A DNA stretch of 64,000 bases from Erwinia persicina (GCF_014838825.1 NZ_JACYMO010000003.1:310001-374000); one strand, 5' to 3'. Shown: positions 27,327-36,262, numbered from the stretch's first letter. Numbers and translations are program-made. Notes: generated from the letters alone by a model not told the origin.

Positions 27327-28754
27327 ATGAGTACCTTTAACGTCACCATCCCGGACGATTTTATCCTCGGTGCTGCCGCGTCGGCGTGGCAAACCGAAGG
27401 CTGGAGCGGCAAAAAATCCGGCCAGGACTCCTATCTCGATGCCTGGTATCAGCACGATCGCCACGTCTGGCATAACGGTTTCGGGCCGGCGGTCGCTACC
27501 GATTTTATTAACCGCTACAAAGAAGATGTGGCGCTGATGAAAGCCTCGGGCCTGACACACTACCGCACCTCGATTAACTGGGCGCGCTTTCTGACCGACT
27601 ATGAAAATGCGGTGGTGGATGAAGAGTACGCGGCTTACTACGACAGCCTGATCGATGAACTGCTGGCCAATGATATTCAGCCAATGCTGTGCCTGGAACA
27701 TTACGAACTGCCTGCGGTCCTGCTGGAACAGTACGGTGGTTGGGGTTCGAAACAGGTGGTGGAGATGTTCGTCCGCTATGCGGAGCAGGTATTTGCCCGT
27801 TACGCCCACAAGGTAACGCGCTGGTTTACCTTTAACGAGCCGATTGTGGTGCAGACCCGGGTTTATCTGGATGCGCTGCGCTGGCCGTACGAGCAGAACA
27901 CCGATAAATGGATGCAGTGGAATCATCACAAAAACCTCGCCACGGCGAAAGTGGTGCAGCTGTTCCGTGAGAAAGGTTATCAGGGTAGCGTCGGCACCAT
28001 CCTTAACCCGGAAGTGACTTACCCGCGCTCCAGCGCCGCGCACGATGTCAGGGCGGCCGAGATTTACGATCTGTTCTACAACCGCGTGTTCCTTGACCCG
28101 GCGATCAAGGGCGAATACCCGGCAGAGCTCATAGCGCTGCTGGCAAAACATCACGTTAACTGGGAGTACGATGCGCAGGAGCTGGCGATTATTCATGCCA
28201 ATCGCGTCGACGAAGTCGGGATTAACCTTTATTACCCGCACCGCGTTAAAGCGCCCTCGCGGGCATGGCATGCGGAAACGCCGTTCCACCCGGCCTTTTA
28301 CTACGAACATTTTGAGCTGCCGGGACGGCGGATGAATACCTCTCGCGGCTGGGAAATTCAGCCCGCTATCGTCTGGGATATGGCGGTACGCATGAAAAAT
28401 GACTACGACAATTTCCCGTGGTTTGTCGCAGAAAATGGCATGGGCATTGAGAACGAAGCCCGCTTCAAAAACGCCGATGGCGAAATCCAGGACGACTATC
28501 GCATCGCCTTTATCACCGAACATCTCTATCAGGCGCTTCGCGCCAGGGACGCAGGCATGAACTGCCAGGGCTATATGCTGTGGGCCTTTACCGACAACGT
28601 CTCGCCGATGAATGCGTTTAAAAACCGTTACGGACTGATTGAAATCGACCTGGAAAATCAGCGTCAGCGCCGGATGAAAAAGTCCGCCCGCTGGTATCAG
28701 CAGGTCAGTGAACAGCGCCAGCTTTCTGTCACGCTGGACGATGAAGCCAAATAA
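27327..28754 (+). CDS. GH1 6-phospho-beta-glucosidase
   Basis: A glycoside hydrolase family 1 enzyme of 475 residues, expected to split the phosphorylated beta-glucoside delivered by the PTS into glucose 6-phosphate and the aglycone or sugar. Catalytic acid E171 is in WFTFNEP and nucleophile E369 in FVAENGMG; the substrate-site start DDFILGAAASAWQTEG is conserved. ATG 27327, five nt after AGGAG, is preferred to the ATG directly before it. It lies between EIIC and EIIB. Closest to BglA/AscB-type enzymes in pattern, but the exact sugar is uncertain. Confidence 0.88.
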   Translation: MSTFNVTIPDDFILGAAASAWQTEGWSGKKSGQDSYLDAWYQHDRHVWHNGFGPAVATDFINRYKEDVALMKASGLTHYRTSINWARFLTDYENAVVDEEYAAYYDSLIDELLANDIQPMLCLEHYELPAVLLEQYGGWGSKQVVEMFVRYAEQVFARYAHKVTRWFTFNEPIVVQTRVYLDALRWPYEQNTDKWMQWNHHKNLATAKVVQLFREKGYQGSVGTILNPEVTYPRSSAAHDVRAAEIYDLFYNRVFLDPAIKGEYPAELIALLAKHHVNWEYDAQELAIIHANRVDEVGINLYYPHRVKAPSRAWHAETPFHPAFYYEHFELPGRRMNTSRGWEIQPAIVWDMAVRMKNDYDNFPWFVAENGMGIENEARFKNADGEIQDDYRIAFITEHLYQALRARDAGMNCQGYMLWAFTDNVSPMNAFKNRYGLIEIDLENQRQRRMKKSARWYQQVSEQRQLSVTLDDEAK

Positions 28755-28764
28755 GGAGCAACTG

Positions 28765-29082
28765 ATGCAACGTATCGTACTGGCCTGCGCAGCAGGCATG
28801 TCCACCTCCATGGTGGTGACACGCATGGAAAAAGAAGCGGCCGCACGCGGGCTGGAGTACCAAATCTATGCGATCCCGGAACAGAACCTGCGCGATGAGC
28901 TGGAAAATTACCCCGGCGAAGTCGCCGTGGTTCTGCTGGGACCGCAGGTACGCTTCAAGCTGGAAGAGAACCGCAAGCTGACCGACAGCCATCAGATCCC
29001 GATTGCGGTGATTGATTCGGTGGCTTACGGTACCCTTAACGGCGCAAAAGTACTCGATCAGGCGCTGGCTTTGGTAAACTAG
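28765..29082 (+). CDS. PTS lactose/cellobiose-family EIIB component
   Basis: A 105-residue phosphocarrier; C8 in IVLACAAGMSTSMVV is the phosphorylated cysteine, followed by the P-loop-like AGMSTSM. The fold is typical of ChbB/CelA-type EIIB. It begins 10 bp after the GH1 gene with AAGGAG upstream; a longer in-frame extension into the GH1 gene is rejected. It completes a three-component system with the separately transcribed EIIA and the EIIC two genes upstream. Confidence 0.92.
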   Translation: MQRIVLACAAGMSTSMVVTRMEKEAAARGLEYQIYAIPEQNLRDELENYPGEVAVVLLGPQVRFKLEENRKLTDSHQIPIAVIDSVAYGTLNGAKVLDQALALVN

Positions 29083-29122
29083 CGGCCATCAATAGTGATA
29101 ATGGTTTAAAAGGTGAGGATCC

Positions 29123-29896
29123 GTGGACAAAGGTGCGCCTGCGCAGGACAAAAAGCAGTATCAGGAAATCGGGCACGATCTGCGTCAGCAAATCATCGAG
29201 GGCCACTATCCGGTAGGATCGCGCCTGCCGCCGGAGCGTCAGATCGCCGAGACCTGGGGCGTCAGCCGCACCATTGTCCGAGAAGCGTTACTGATGCTGG
29301 AGCTGGAAGGAACGGTGGATATCCGCCAGAGCTCCGGCGTGTACGTGATGCGTATCCCTTCGGAAAGCAGCGATGAAGAGGAAGCGTTCTTTCGCAGCGA
29401 TGTCGGCCCGTTTGAAATGCTGCAGGCGCGTCAGCTGCTGGAGAGCAATATCGCCGCCTTTGCCGCAAAAATGGCGACCAAGGCGGATATTGAAAATCTG
29501 AAGCGTATCCTGGAGCAGGAACAGCGTGCCATCGCCCTTGACGATAAAAGTCAGGACAATGACAAGGTGTTCCACCTGCTGCTGGCCGGAGCCACACAAA
29601 ATCAGATGCTGCTGGATACCGTTAACAGCATCTGGCGTCATCATGAAAGCAGTCCGCTGTGGCAGCAGTTACGCAGCCATATTGAAACGCGCAGCTACCG
29701 TCTGAAGTGGCTGGGCGATCATCAGACCATCCTTGCCGCTTTGCGGCGGCGGGACGTGATGGGTTCCTGGCAGGCGATGTGGCAGCATCTGGAAAATGTG
29801 AAGCACAGCCTGCTGGAGCTGTCGGACGCCGACGCCCCGGACTTTGATGGTTATCTGTTTGAATCCGTACCCATTTTTCAGGGTAAGCTGGTGTGA
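29123..29896 (+). CDS. GntR-family regulator (FadR/UxuR subgroup)
   Basis: A 257-residue transcription factor with an N-terminal winged helix (about 12-78, containing LPPERQIAETWGVSRTIVREALLMLELEG) and an all-helical C-terminal FCD ligand-binding domain. The UxuR-like boxes in the control region are the likely targets, suggesting repression relieved by a phosphorylated or free sugar. GTG start preceded by GAGG. It lies 40 bp after EIIB and overlaps the acetyltransferase start by 4 bp, so it is part of the operon it probably controls. Confidence 0.87.
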   Translation: MDKGAPAQDKKQYQEIGHDLRQQIIEGHYPVGSRLPPERQIAETWGVSRTIVREALLMLELEGTVDIRQSSGVYVMRIPSESSDEEEAFFRSDVGPFEMLQARQLLESNIAAFAAKMATKADIENLKRILEQEQRAIALDDKSQDNDKVFHLLLAGATQNQMLLDTVNSIWRHHESSPLWQQLRSHIETRSYRLKWLGDHQTILAALRRRDVMGSWQAMWQHLENVKHSLLELSDADAPDFDGYLFESVPIFQGKLV

Positions 29897-30354
29897 GTTT
29901 ACTGCGTATAGTGCCATTGAGCGCCGTGCCTGAACACCGGGACATCCTCGCTGACTGGCTGTGGCGGGCGTTTGGCAGTGAAAACAGTCGCGATTTTTTT
30001 GCCAGCATCCTCGACAGCAGCCTGAGCGGTGCCGATCTGCCGCTGACTTTTGTGGCGCTGGACGGCGACCGTCCGGTGGGCACCGTCGGGCTGTGGCGCT
30101 GCGATTTGATCAGCCGTCAGGATCTGTTTCCCTGGCTGGCGGCGCTGTATGTGGATGAGCCTTATCGCGGGCAGGGGGTAAGCGGGCAGCTGCAGCAGAC
30201 GATCATTGACCGCTGCCGTCAGCGGGGCGATCGCCATCTCTACCTCTATTCAGCCTGTGCGGATTATTACGAACGTTTTGGCTGGGCGTACATCGGCGAT
30301 GCGCTGGATTATCCGGCGACAGCGGTACGGCTATACCACAAAACGCTGGAATAA
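29893..30354 (+). CDS. GNAT-family acetyltransferase
   Basis: A 153-residue GCN5-related N-acetyltransferase with the acetyl-CoA binding segment LAALYVDEPYRGQGVSGQLQQTIID (motif A, RGQGV) and the C-terminal LYLYSACADYYERFGWAYIGD. The substrate is unknown. GTG start overlaps the stop of the GntR gene (GTGA), so translation is coupled. Why an acetyltransferase ends a beta-glucoside operon is not evident; sugar acetylation as detoxification would be a guess. It is convergent with galR. Confidence 0.8.
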   Translation: MSLLRIVPLSAVPEHRDILADWLWRAFGSENSRDFFASILDSSLSGADLPLTFVALDGDRPVGTVGLWRCDLISRQDLFPWLAALYVDEPYRGQGVSGQLQQTIIDRCRQRGDRHLYLYSACADYYERFGWAYIGDALDYPATAVRLYHKTLE

Positions 30355-30503
30355 CATCGGGGCGGGCATGCCTGCCCCCGGTTTCGGTCGGCCAGTGACG
30401 CGGGCCTGACCGGTAATGCTGGCCTTCAGCATGGGACGACCAGAAAACGTCGTCGCGGCGAAAGAGCGCACTGCAGGCCCGGTCTTTAATCAGCACCCCA
30501 GCA

Positions 30504-31505
30504 TTACGACGGTGCCCCCACCGAATGACGGCGCACCAGCGTCGGGCTGAACAGATTGGTGATCTCCGGCAGTGGCTGCCCGTGAGCCAGCGCCAGCGCC
30601 AGTTCAGCCGCCTGCTGGGCCATCGTCACGATAGGGTAACGCACCGTTGTCAGACGGGGGCGCACGTAGCGAGAAACCAGCACGTCATCGAAGCCGATCA
30701 GCGACATCTCCTCCGGCACGCGCACGCCGTTATCACTCAGCACGGCCAGCGCCCCGGCGGCCATCGAATCGTTATAGCAGGCGACGGCGCTAAACGTTTT
30801 CCCCTGGCCAAGCAGTTCGGTCATCGCCTGCTCACCGCCTACTTCATCCGGCTCACCAAAAGCCACCAGCCGATCGTTACACGGCAGGTTGTGCTCCTTC
30901 AGCGCATCGTAGTAGCCCTGCAGGCGGTCGGTGGCATCGGAGATGGAGTGTGTGGAACAAATATAGGCAATGTTAGTGTGGCCCTGCTGGATCAGATAGC
31001 GGGTCGCCAGCCAGGAACCATAGCGGTCATCCAGCGCAATGCAGCGGGTTTCATAGCCCGGCAGCACGCGGTTCAGCAGTACCATGCCGGGGATCTGCTT
31101 CATCAGCGGCATCAGCTCCTGGTCGGGAACCTGCTTGGCATGAACGACCAGGGCCGCGCAGCGGTGGCGCATCAGTTGCTCAATCGCCTGACGCTCTTTC
31201 TGCTCATTATGGTAACCGTTACCAATCAGTAAAAAGTTCCCGGTTTCCCAGGCGACGGAATCCACCGCTTTGACCATTGCGCCAAAAAAAGGGTCGGAAA
31301 CGTCCCCAACCACCAGTCCGATGGTTTCGGTTGACTGCTGCGCCAGCGCGCGTGCATTGGCGTTGGGGTGATACTGCAACGACTCCATCGCAATGGTCAC
31401 CGCCAGGCGTGAGGCTTCACTGGCTTTAGGAGAGTGGTTAATGACACGGGACACGGTCGCTACCGAAACGCCCGCGAGTCTGGCAACATCCTTTATGGTA
31501 GCCAT
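30504..31505 (-). CDS. galR: Galactose operon repressor GalR
   Basis: LacI-family repressor controlling galactose uptake and metabolism; galactose releases it from DNA. It has 333 residues: an N-terminal helix-turn-helix MATIKDVARLAGVSVATVSRVINHSPKASEASR nearly identical to E. coli GalR and a periplasmic-binding-protein-like effector domain with QKERQAIEQLMRHRCAALVVHAK and SLIGFDDVLVSRYVRPRLTT. E. coli GalR is ten residues longer at the C-terminus. Its place between lysA and omr/aas is the E. coli one, apart from insertions. No gal structural genes are nearby. Confidence 0.95.
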   Translation of the reverse strand: MATIKDVARLAGVSVATVSRVINHSPKASEASRLAVTIAMESLQYHPNANARALAQQSTETIGLVVGDVSDPFFGAMVKAVDSVAWETGNFLLIGNGYHNEQKERQAIEQLMRHRCAALVVHAKQVPDQELMPLMKQIPGMVLLNRVLPGYETRCIALDDRYGSWLATRYLIQQGHTNIAYICSTHSISDATDRLQGYYDALKEHNLPCNDRLVAFGEPDEVGGEQAMTELLGQGKTFSAVACYNDSMAAGALAVLSDNGVRVPEEMSLIGFDDVLVSRYVRPRLTTVRYPIVTMAQQAAELALALAHGQPLPEITNLFSPTLVRRHSVGAPS

Positions 31506-31522
31506 GAGTTAAATGCCTTCCT

Positions 31523-31538
31523 GGGTAAGCGTTTACAT
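31523..31538. promoter_or_regulatory. GalR-type operator before galR
   Basis: GGGTAAGCGTTTACAT fits the GalR/GalS consensus GTGTAANCGNTTACAC at most half-site positions (TGTAAACGCTTACC on the minus strand). It lies 18 bp before the galR start and suggests autorepression; LacI-family relatives bind similar sites. Confidence 0.6.
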
Positions 31539-31699
31539 TGCCATTAGTGTTGCGGAAAGCGTCAGTGACTGCAAGCCTGCGGAGTGATGCAGAATGTCGC
31601 AGACATCGCAAAGCCAGACGATAAAACGCCCTGTGCCGCTGCCCGGTGAAAAATGATATTCTGCTTTTCCAGAAAAACACCTGTTTAACGGATCCTGCA

Positions 31700-33973
31700 A
31701 TGACGATTATTAATGTGCCACACCTTGCCCACTGGGGTGCCTTTAGCGCCGTGGTTGAAGACGGAAAACTGCTGCGTTGTGAGCCGTTCTTCGCCGATCA
31801 GGATCCGTCCCCGATGCTCAACAGCATTCCCGAACTGGTTTACTCAGATAAGCGTATCCGCAGGCCGATGGTGCGGCGTTCATGGCTGGCGTCACGCGAG
31901 AACAGTGACCGCACCCTGCGCGGCCGGGAAGCGTTTGTCGAAGTGGACTGGGATACCGCTCTGGACCTGGTGGCAGAGGAAAATCGTCGGGTGCGCGATC
32001 GTTACGGTGCCAGCGCTATTTTCAACGGATCTTACGGCTGGTCCTCGGCCGGGCGCGTCAATCATGCCCGCACCCTGGTCCGCCGGTTTTACAACCTGGG
32101 CGGCGGGGGCATTGACCAGCAGGGAAATTACAGCTGGGGGGCCGCGCAGTTCTTTCTGCCTTATGTGATTGGCACCTATATGCCGCTGACCGGACGGGTG
32201 ACTGACTGGCCGAGCGTGATTGATCACTGCGAAATTTTTATCGCCTTCGGCGGCCTGGCGCTGAAAAACAGCCAGGTGGCTTCCGGTGGGGCAGGGGAGC
32301 ACAGCCTGAAGCCAGCGCTGTTAAAGCTGGCCGCTAAAGGGACCCCGGTGGTCAACATCAGCCCAATGCGCGATGACTGCCCGGCCTTCGTCAATGCGGA
32401 GTGGATCCCCATCCGCCCCAACACAGATGTGGCGCTGATGCTGGCGCTGGGCTATGAAATTGACCGCCTGGGAGCGGTGGATCATGCCTTCCTGCAGTCG
32501 CACTGCGTGGGGTATCCGCAGCTGCGTGCTTATCTGCTGGGCGAGAGCGATGGCCAGGCGAAAACGCCGCAGTGGGCCAGCGAGATCACCGGTATTCCGG
32601 CATCGCGTATCAGTCTGCTGGCCAGACAGTTGTGCGGCAAACGCAGCTTTATCACCTGTTCCTATTCCGTGCAGCGCGCCCATCGCGGCGAGCAGCCCTA
32701 CTGGATGATGATTGCCCTCTCCTCCATGCTGGGTCAGCCGGGCCTGCCGGGGGCCGGGTTCTCCTTCGGCCACGGCTCAATGAACAGCGTGGGTAACCCG
32801 CGCACGGAGGGGCCATCGCCGCTGATGTCGACCGGCTTTAATCCGATTGCTGACCAGGCCATCCCGGTGGCGCGCATCAGCGATATGCTGCTGAACCCCG
32901 GTACGGAATATACCTTCCAGGGACAGACGCACACCTACCCGGATATCCATCTGGTGCACTGGGCGGGGGGCAATCCTTTCCATCATCACCAGCAGCTTAA
33001 CCGTCTGGTGGAGGGCTGGCAGCGCCCGGATACGGTGATTGTACAGGATATCGTCTGGACGCCTGCGGCACAGATGGCAGACATTGTCCTGCCGGTCACC
33101 ACCTCGCTGGAGCGTAATGATATTGGCGGCTCGTCTAAGGACCGCTTTGTACTGGCGATGCATCAGGCCATCAAACCGCAGCATCAGGCGCGCAACGATT
33201 TTGATATTTTTGCCGATCTCGCTGACCGTCTGGGGTATCGCGATACCTTTACTGAAAAGCGCAATGAGCGCCAGTGGATTGAGCACCTCTACCAGCAGTG
33301 CGCGGTGGCACATCAGGGCAAAGGCATTGATTTCCCATCCTTTGATGATTTCTGGCAGACGGGTCACGTCGAGATCCCGGCGTCGGAAAAAGAGTGGGTA
33401 TTTATGGAGGCGTTCCGCCAGGATCCGGTTGCCCACCCAATTAAAACCGCCAGCGGTAAGATCGAGCTCTTCTCGGAAACCATTGCCGGTTACCAGCTTC
33501 CCGACTTTGGCCCTCACCCGGAGTGGCAGCCGCCGCAGGAATGGCTGGGTGCGCCGCTGGGTGAACGTTTCCCGCTGCATATGATCTCTATTCAGCCTCA
33601 CGACCGTCTGCACAGCCAGATGGATGCCACGCCATCGGTGCAGGCGAATAAAACTGCCGGACGTGAAACGCTATTGATGCACCCGCAGGATGCCGCAGCC
33701 CGCGGCATCAGCGACGGGGACGTGATTGAAGTTAGCAACGATCGTGGCACCATGCAGGCAGGGGTGCGTCTCAGCGACGGGATCAGTCCGCAGGTGGTGC
33801 TGATCGCGACCGGCGCCTGGTTCGATCCGGGTTTCGGCAAAGCCTGGAAGCCTTACGACCGGGCGGGGAACCCGAACGTACTGACGCTGGACATTGGTAC
33901 CTCCTCACTGACCCAGGGGCCCAACGCCATGAGCTGCCTGGTGGAGATCAGAAAAGCGGACGTTGACGGCTGA
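31700..33973 (+). CDS. BisC/TorA-like molybdopterin guanine dinucleotide oxidoreductase
   Basis: A 757-residue enzyme of the DMSO/TMAO/biotin sulfoxide reductase family. The molybdenum-ligand serine is probably S116 in SYGWSSAGR; other family segments are TSWPLVL-like TDWPSVIDHCEIF, WWAGGANFTHH-like HWAGGNPFHHHQQLN, TASGKIELFSE and HPQDAAARGISDGD. There is no N-terminal Tat signal or iron-sulfur motif, so it resembles cytoplasmic BisC rather than periplasmic TorA or DmsA. The electron donor and substrate (a sulfoxide or N-oxide such as methionine sulfoxide) are inferred only from the family. ATG 31700 is preferred over an upstream in-frame Met by homology. It is divergent from galR; E. coli has no such gene here. 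Confidence 0.82.
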   Translation: MTIINVPHLAHWGAFSAVVEDGKLLRCEPFFADQDPSPMLNSIPELVYSDKRIRRPMVRRSWLASRENSDRTLRGREAFVEVDWDTALDLVAEENRRVRDRYGASAIFNGSYGWSSAGRVNHARTLVRRFYNLGGGGIDQQGNYSWGAAQFFLPYVIGTYMPLTGRVTDWPSVIDHCEIFIAFGGLALKNSQVASGGAGEHSLKPALLKLAAKGTPVVNISPMRDDCPAFVNAEWIPIRPNTDVALMLALGYEIDRLGAVDHAFLQSHCVGYPQLRAYLLGESDGQAKTPQWASEITGIPASRISLLARQLCGKRSFITCSYSVQRAHRGEQPYWMMIALSSMLGQPGLPGAGFSFGHGSMNSVGNPRTEGPSPLMSTGFNPIADQAIPVARISDMLLNPGTEYTFQGQTHTYPDIHLVHWAGGNPFHHHQQLNRLVEGWQRPDTVIVQDIVWTPAAQMADIVLPVTTSLERNDIGGSSKDRFVLAMHQAIKPQHQARNDFDIFADLADRLGYRDTFTEKRNERQWIEHLYQQCAVAHQGKGIDFPSFDDFWQTGHVEIPASEKEWVFMEAFRQDPVAHPIKTASGKIELFSETIAGYQLPDFGPHPEWQPPQEWLGAPLGERFPLHMISIQPHDRLHSQMDATPSVQANKTAGRETLLMHPQDAAARGISDGDVIEVSNDRGTMQAGVRLSDGISPQVVLIATGAWFDPGFGKAWKPYDRAGNPNVLTLDIGTSSLTQGPNAMSCLVEIRKADVDG

Positions 33974-34016
33974 AGCGAGGAGACATTGCAAAAAACCCTA
34001 CAAATCACATAGCTGG

Positions 34017-34080
34017 TTACATTTTGCGGGTAACTGTTGCGATTGGCGTGTAGCGGCATATCGTCCAGGATTGCTACAGT
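34017..34080 (+). promoter_or_regulatory. Candidate OmpR-controlled promoter of the Omr RNA
   Basis: TTACATTTTG at 34017-34026, followed by GGTAACTG, resembles OmpR half-sites (consensus near TTACATTTTGAAACAT). A -10-like TACAGT lies at 34075-34080, six bases before the conserved RNA 5' end. OmpR activation is established for E. coli omrA/omrB; here it is inferred. Confidence 0.6.
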
Positions 34081-34086
34081 TCAAGT

Positions 34087-34167
34087 CCCAGAGGTATTGA
34101 TGGGTGAACATCAAAAAGTTTTTATCGCTTTGTTTCACCAACCTGCGCAGATGCGCAGGTTTTTTTT
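34087..34167 (+). ncRNA. omrA: OmrA/OmrB-type small regulatory RNA
   Basis: An 81-nt Hfq-type small RNA. The 5' end CCCAGAGGTATTGATGGGTG matches the shared seed region of E. coli OmrA and OmrB, which pairs with mRNAs for outer membrane proteins and curli (ompT, cirA, fecA, csgD, ompR). The 3' end is the same terminator stem CCTGCGCA/TGCGCAGG plus eight T. Only one copy is present, whereas E. coli has omrA and omrB in tandem between aas and galR. The central part differs from both, so the A or B label is arbitrary. Its location, downstream of galR on the aas side, agrees with synteny. Confidence 0.93.
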
Positions 34168-34345
34168 GCCTGCAACGCAGTGAGTAATGGCTAACAATCT
34201 GATTTATAAAGTTTTGTTTATTCGCTGATTCCGTCGCGGTTGCCGCGCGACCACTCACGATCTGAAACACAGTTTCCCTGTCATCCCCGCAACATTTTTT
34301 GTATAACTGCCAGCAAGTTATCTTCCAGCCCGTTCCGGAACCCAC

Positions 34346-36061
34346 ATGCCCCCGTTAAAAAAATTCCTGGCAAAGTCTCAGTCAGCTCCGACGTTTAACC
34401 CCGTGCGTTTCAGGCTCGTTTGCCTGGGCGTGGTGGTCTGCCTGGTGCTGCTACTGGCGAGGGTCGCTGATTTACAGCTGATCAACCATCCGATGCTGGA
34501 AAAGCAGGCCGATGAGCGTTCGCTGCGAACCGTGACGCTGCCGACCAACCGGGGTACGCTGCTGGATCGTAACGGTGAAGCCCTGGCCCTCAGCGTTCCG
34601 TCGCGTGATGTGATTGCGGATCCGCAGCGCGTACTGCAGGCACACCCGGACTTTACCAACGCCAAATGGCAGTATCTGGCCAACGCGCTGGAGCAGCGCC
34701 CGGAGCAACTGGCGGCGCAGATTAATGCGAACCCCAACCGCCGCTTTCTCTATCTCGGGCGCAAGGTGGAACTGGGCATTGCGAAGGATATTGTCAAACT
34801 GCATCTGACCGGCATCAGCACCGTGTATAACGACAGCCGCTTCTATCCGATGAGCGAAGCCACTGCGCCGCTGCTCGGCATTGTGGGGGCGGATAACAGC
34901 GGGCTGACCGGGCTGGAAAAAGGCTTCGATAAGCTGCTGCAGGGCACCCCGGGAGTGGAGAAGTATCGTCAGGATGCCAGCGGTAACATTGTCGCGATGA
35001 TCAACTATGAGCCGCCGCAGCAGCCGCCGACGGTGCAGCTTAGTATTGATAAATTCGACCAGTACACCATGTACAGTAAGCTGCGCGATGGCGTGCTGCT
35101 TAACAAGGCAGACTCGGGGGCGGCAGTACTGGTGAAGATCGACACCGGGGAGATCCTCGGAATGGCCTCCTATCCGTCGTTCAACCCCAACAATTTTGTT
35201 GATGTCTCTCCGGCGCAGATGCGCAATACCGCCATTAATGACAGTTTTGAACCCGGCTCAACCGTCAAGCCGCTGGTGGTGATGGAAGGGCTGGAGCGTA
35301 AGCTGGTTCGCCCCGATTCGGTGCTGGATACCACGCCTTATCGCGTCAACGGCCACCTGATCCGCGATGTCGGCCATTGGCCGCGTCTGACCATGACCGG
35401 CATCCTGCAGAAATCCAGTGATATCGGGGTGTCCCATATTGCACTGGCGATGCCGGCCGAAGTGCTGGTGAACACCTATCATGCTTTTGGCCTGGGCAAA
35501 CCCACCGGGCTGGGGCTGACCGGCGAGAGCGTGGGCTACTTCCCGCTGCACCGTGAACGCTGGGCAGATATTGAACGTGCCACCTTCTCGTTTGGCTATG
35601 GCCTGCGCGTGACGCCGCTGCAGATTGCCCGCGAATACGCCACGCTGGGCTCCTTTGGCATCTACCGGCCGCTCTCTATTACCAAAGTCACCCCGCCGGT
35701 CTCGGGCCGACGGGTGGCCGATGAAGAGATCGTGCGTGAAGTGGTGCATATGATGGAAAGTGATGCGTTACCCGGCGGGAGTGGGGTGCGTGCCGCCGTG
35801 CCGGGCTACCGCCTGGCGATCAAAACCGGGACGGCAGAAAAAATGGGCGACAGCGGTAAATATGATGGCGGCTATATCAACTACACCGCTGGCGTAGCGC
35901 CAGCCAGCAATCCGCAGGTGGCGCTGGTGATTATGATCAACCATCCGACGGCGGGCGATCACTTTGGCGGCTCGGTGGCGGCACCGGTCTTTGGCAATAT
36001 TATTGGCCCGGTACTCAAGCATATGAACATTGCACCGGATGCGATTTATCATCCGGGCTGA
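34346..36061 (+). CDS. FtsI-like class B penicillin-binding protein (second PBP3)
   Basis: A 571-residue peptidoglycan transpeptidase paralogue of FtsI outside the division cluster, reminiscent of Salmonella PBP3SAL. It has a cytoplasmic tail, one transmembrane helix (about 24-40), a dimerisation domain (RGTLLDRNGEALALSVPSRD near 70-88) and a transpeptidase domain with S305-T-V-K308 and K493-TGT. The middle motif, normally SxN, reads S357-S-D359. It likely crosslinks septal murein under particular conditions and would bind beta-lactams. It stands between the Omr RNA and an intrinsic terminator, monocistronic, at the start of the region inserted before aas. Confidence 0.87.
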   Translation: MPPLKKFLAKSQSAPTFNPVRFRLVCLGVVVCLVLLLARVADLQLINHPMLEKQADERSLRTVTLPTNRGTLLDRNGEALALSVPSRDVIADPQRVLQAHPDFTNAKWQYLANALEQRPEQLAAQINANPNRRFLYLGRKVELGIAKDIVKLHLTGISTVYNDSRFYPMSEATAPLLGIVGADNSGLTGLEKGFDKLLQGTPGVEKYRQDASGNIVAMINYEPPQQPPTVQLSIDKFDQYTMYSKLRDGVLLNKADSGAAVLVKIDTGEILGMASYPSFNPNNFVDVSPAQMRNTAINDSFEPGSTVKPLVVMEGLERKLVRPDSVLDTTPYRVNGHLIRDVGHWPRLTMTGILQKSSDIGVSHIALAMPAEVLVNTYHAFGLGKPTGLGLTGESVGYFPLHRERWADIERATFSFGYGLRVTPLQIAREYATLGSFGIYRPLSITKVTPPVSGRRVADEEIVREVVHMMESDALPGGSGVRAAVPGYRLAIKTGTAEKMGDSGKYDGGYINYTAGVAPASNPQVALVIMINHPTAGDHFGGSVAAPVFGNIIGPVLKHMNIAPDAIYHPG

Positions 36062-36082
36062 TACAACAGGCTTTCCCGCTAA

Positions 36083-36107
36083 CCCACGCTAATGCGTGGG
36101 TTTTTTT
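36083..36107 (+). terminator. Intrinsic terminator after the PBP gene
   Basis: A 7-bp stem CCCACGC/GCGTGGG with a four-base loop is followed by seven T. Confidence 0.92.
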
Positions 36108-36262
36108 ATCTTTACGCCCTCTGTTGCCTGCCGACTTGTTACAGCGGTGAAATTCGCTGACAACTTTTCCTTACCACATACACTAATCGGCAAAATAAAC
36201 CTCGTCCATCGCGCTACTGTGATGCCACCACGGTGCGGTACGCATTCCATTGCATCGTGTCA

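Noticed and set aside
27291-28826. 511-codon frame opposite the GH1 gene
   Set aside because: Long but antisense to an enzyme with intact catalytic motifs; no motif of its own.
30358-30380. GGGGCGGGCATGCCTGCCCCC inverted repeat between the GNAT gene and galR
   Set aside because: Imperfect, without T tail; may be a weak terminator or a REP-like sequence, but no other copy was seen in the window.
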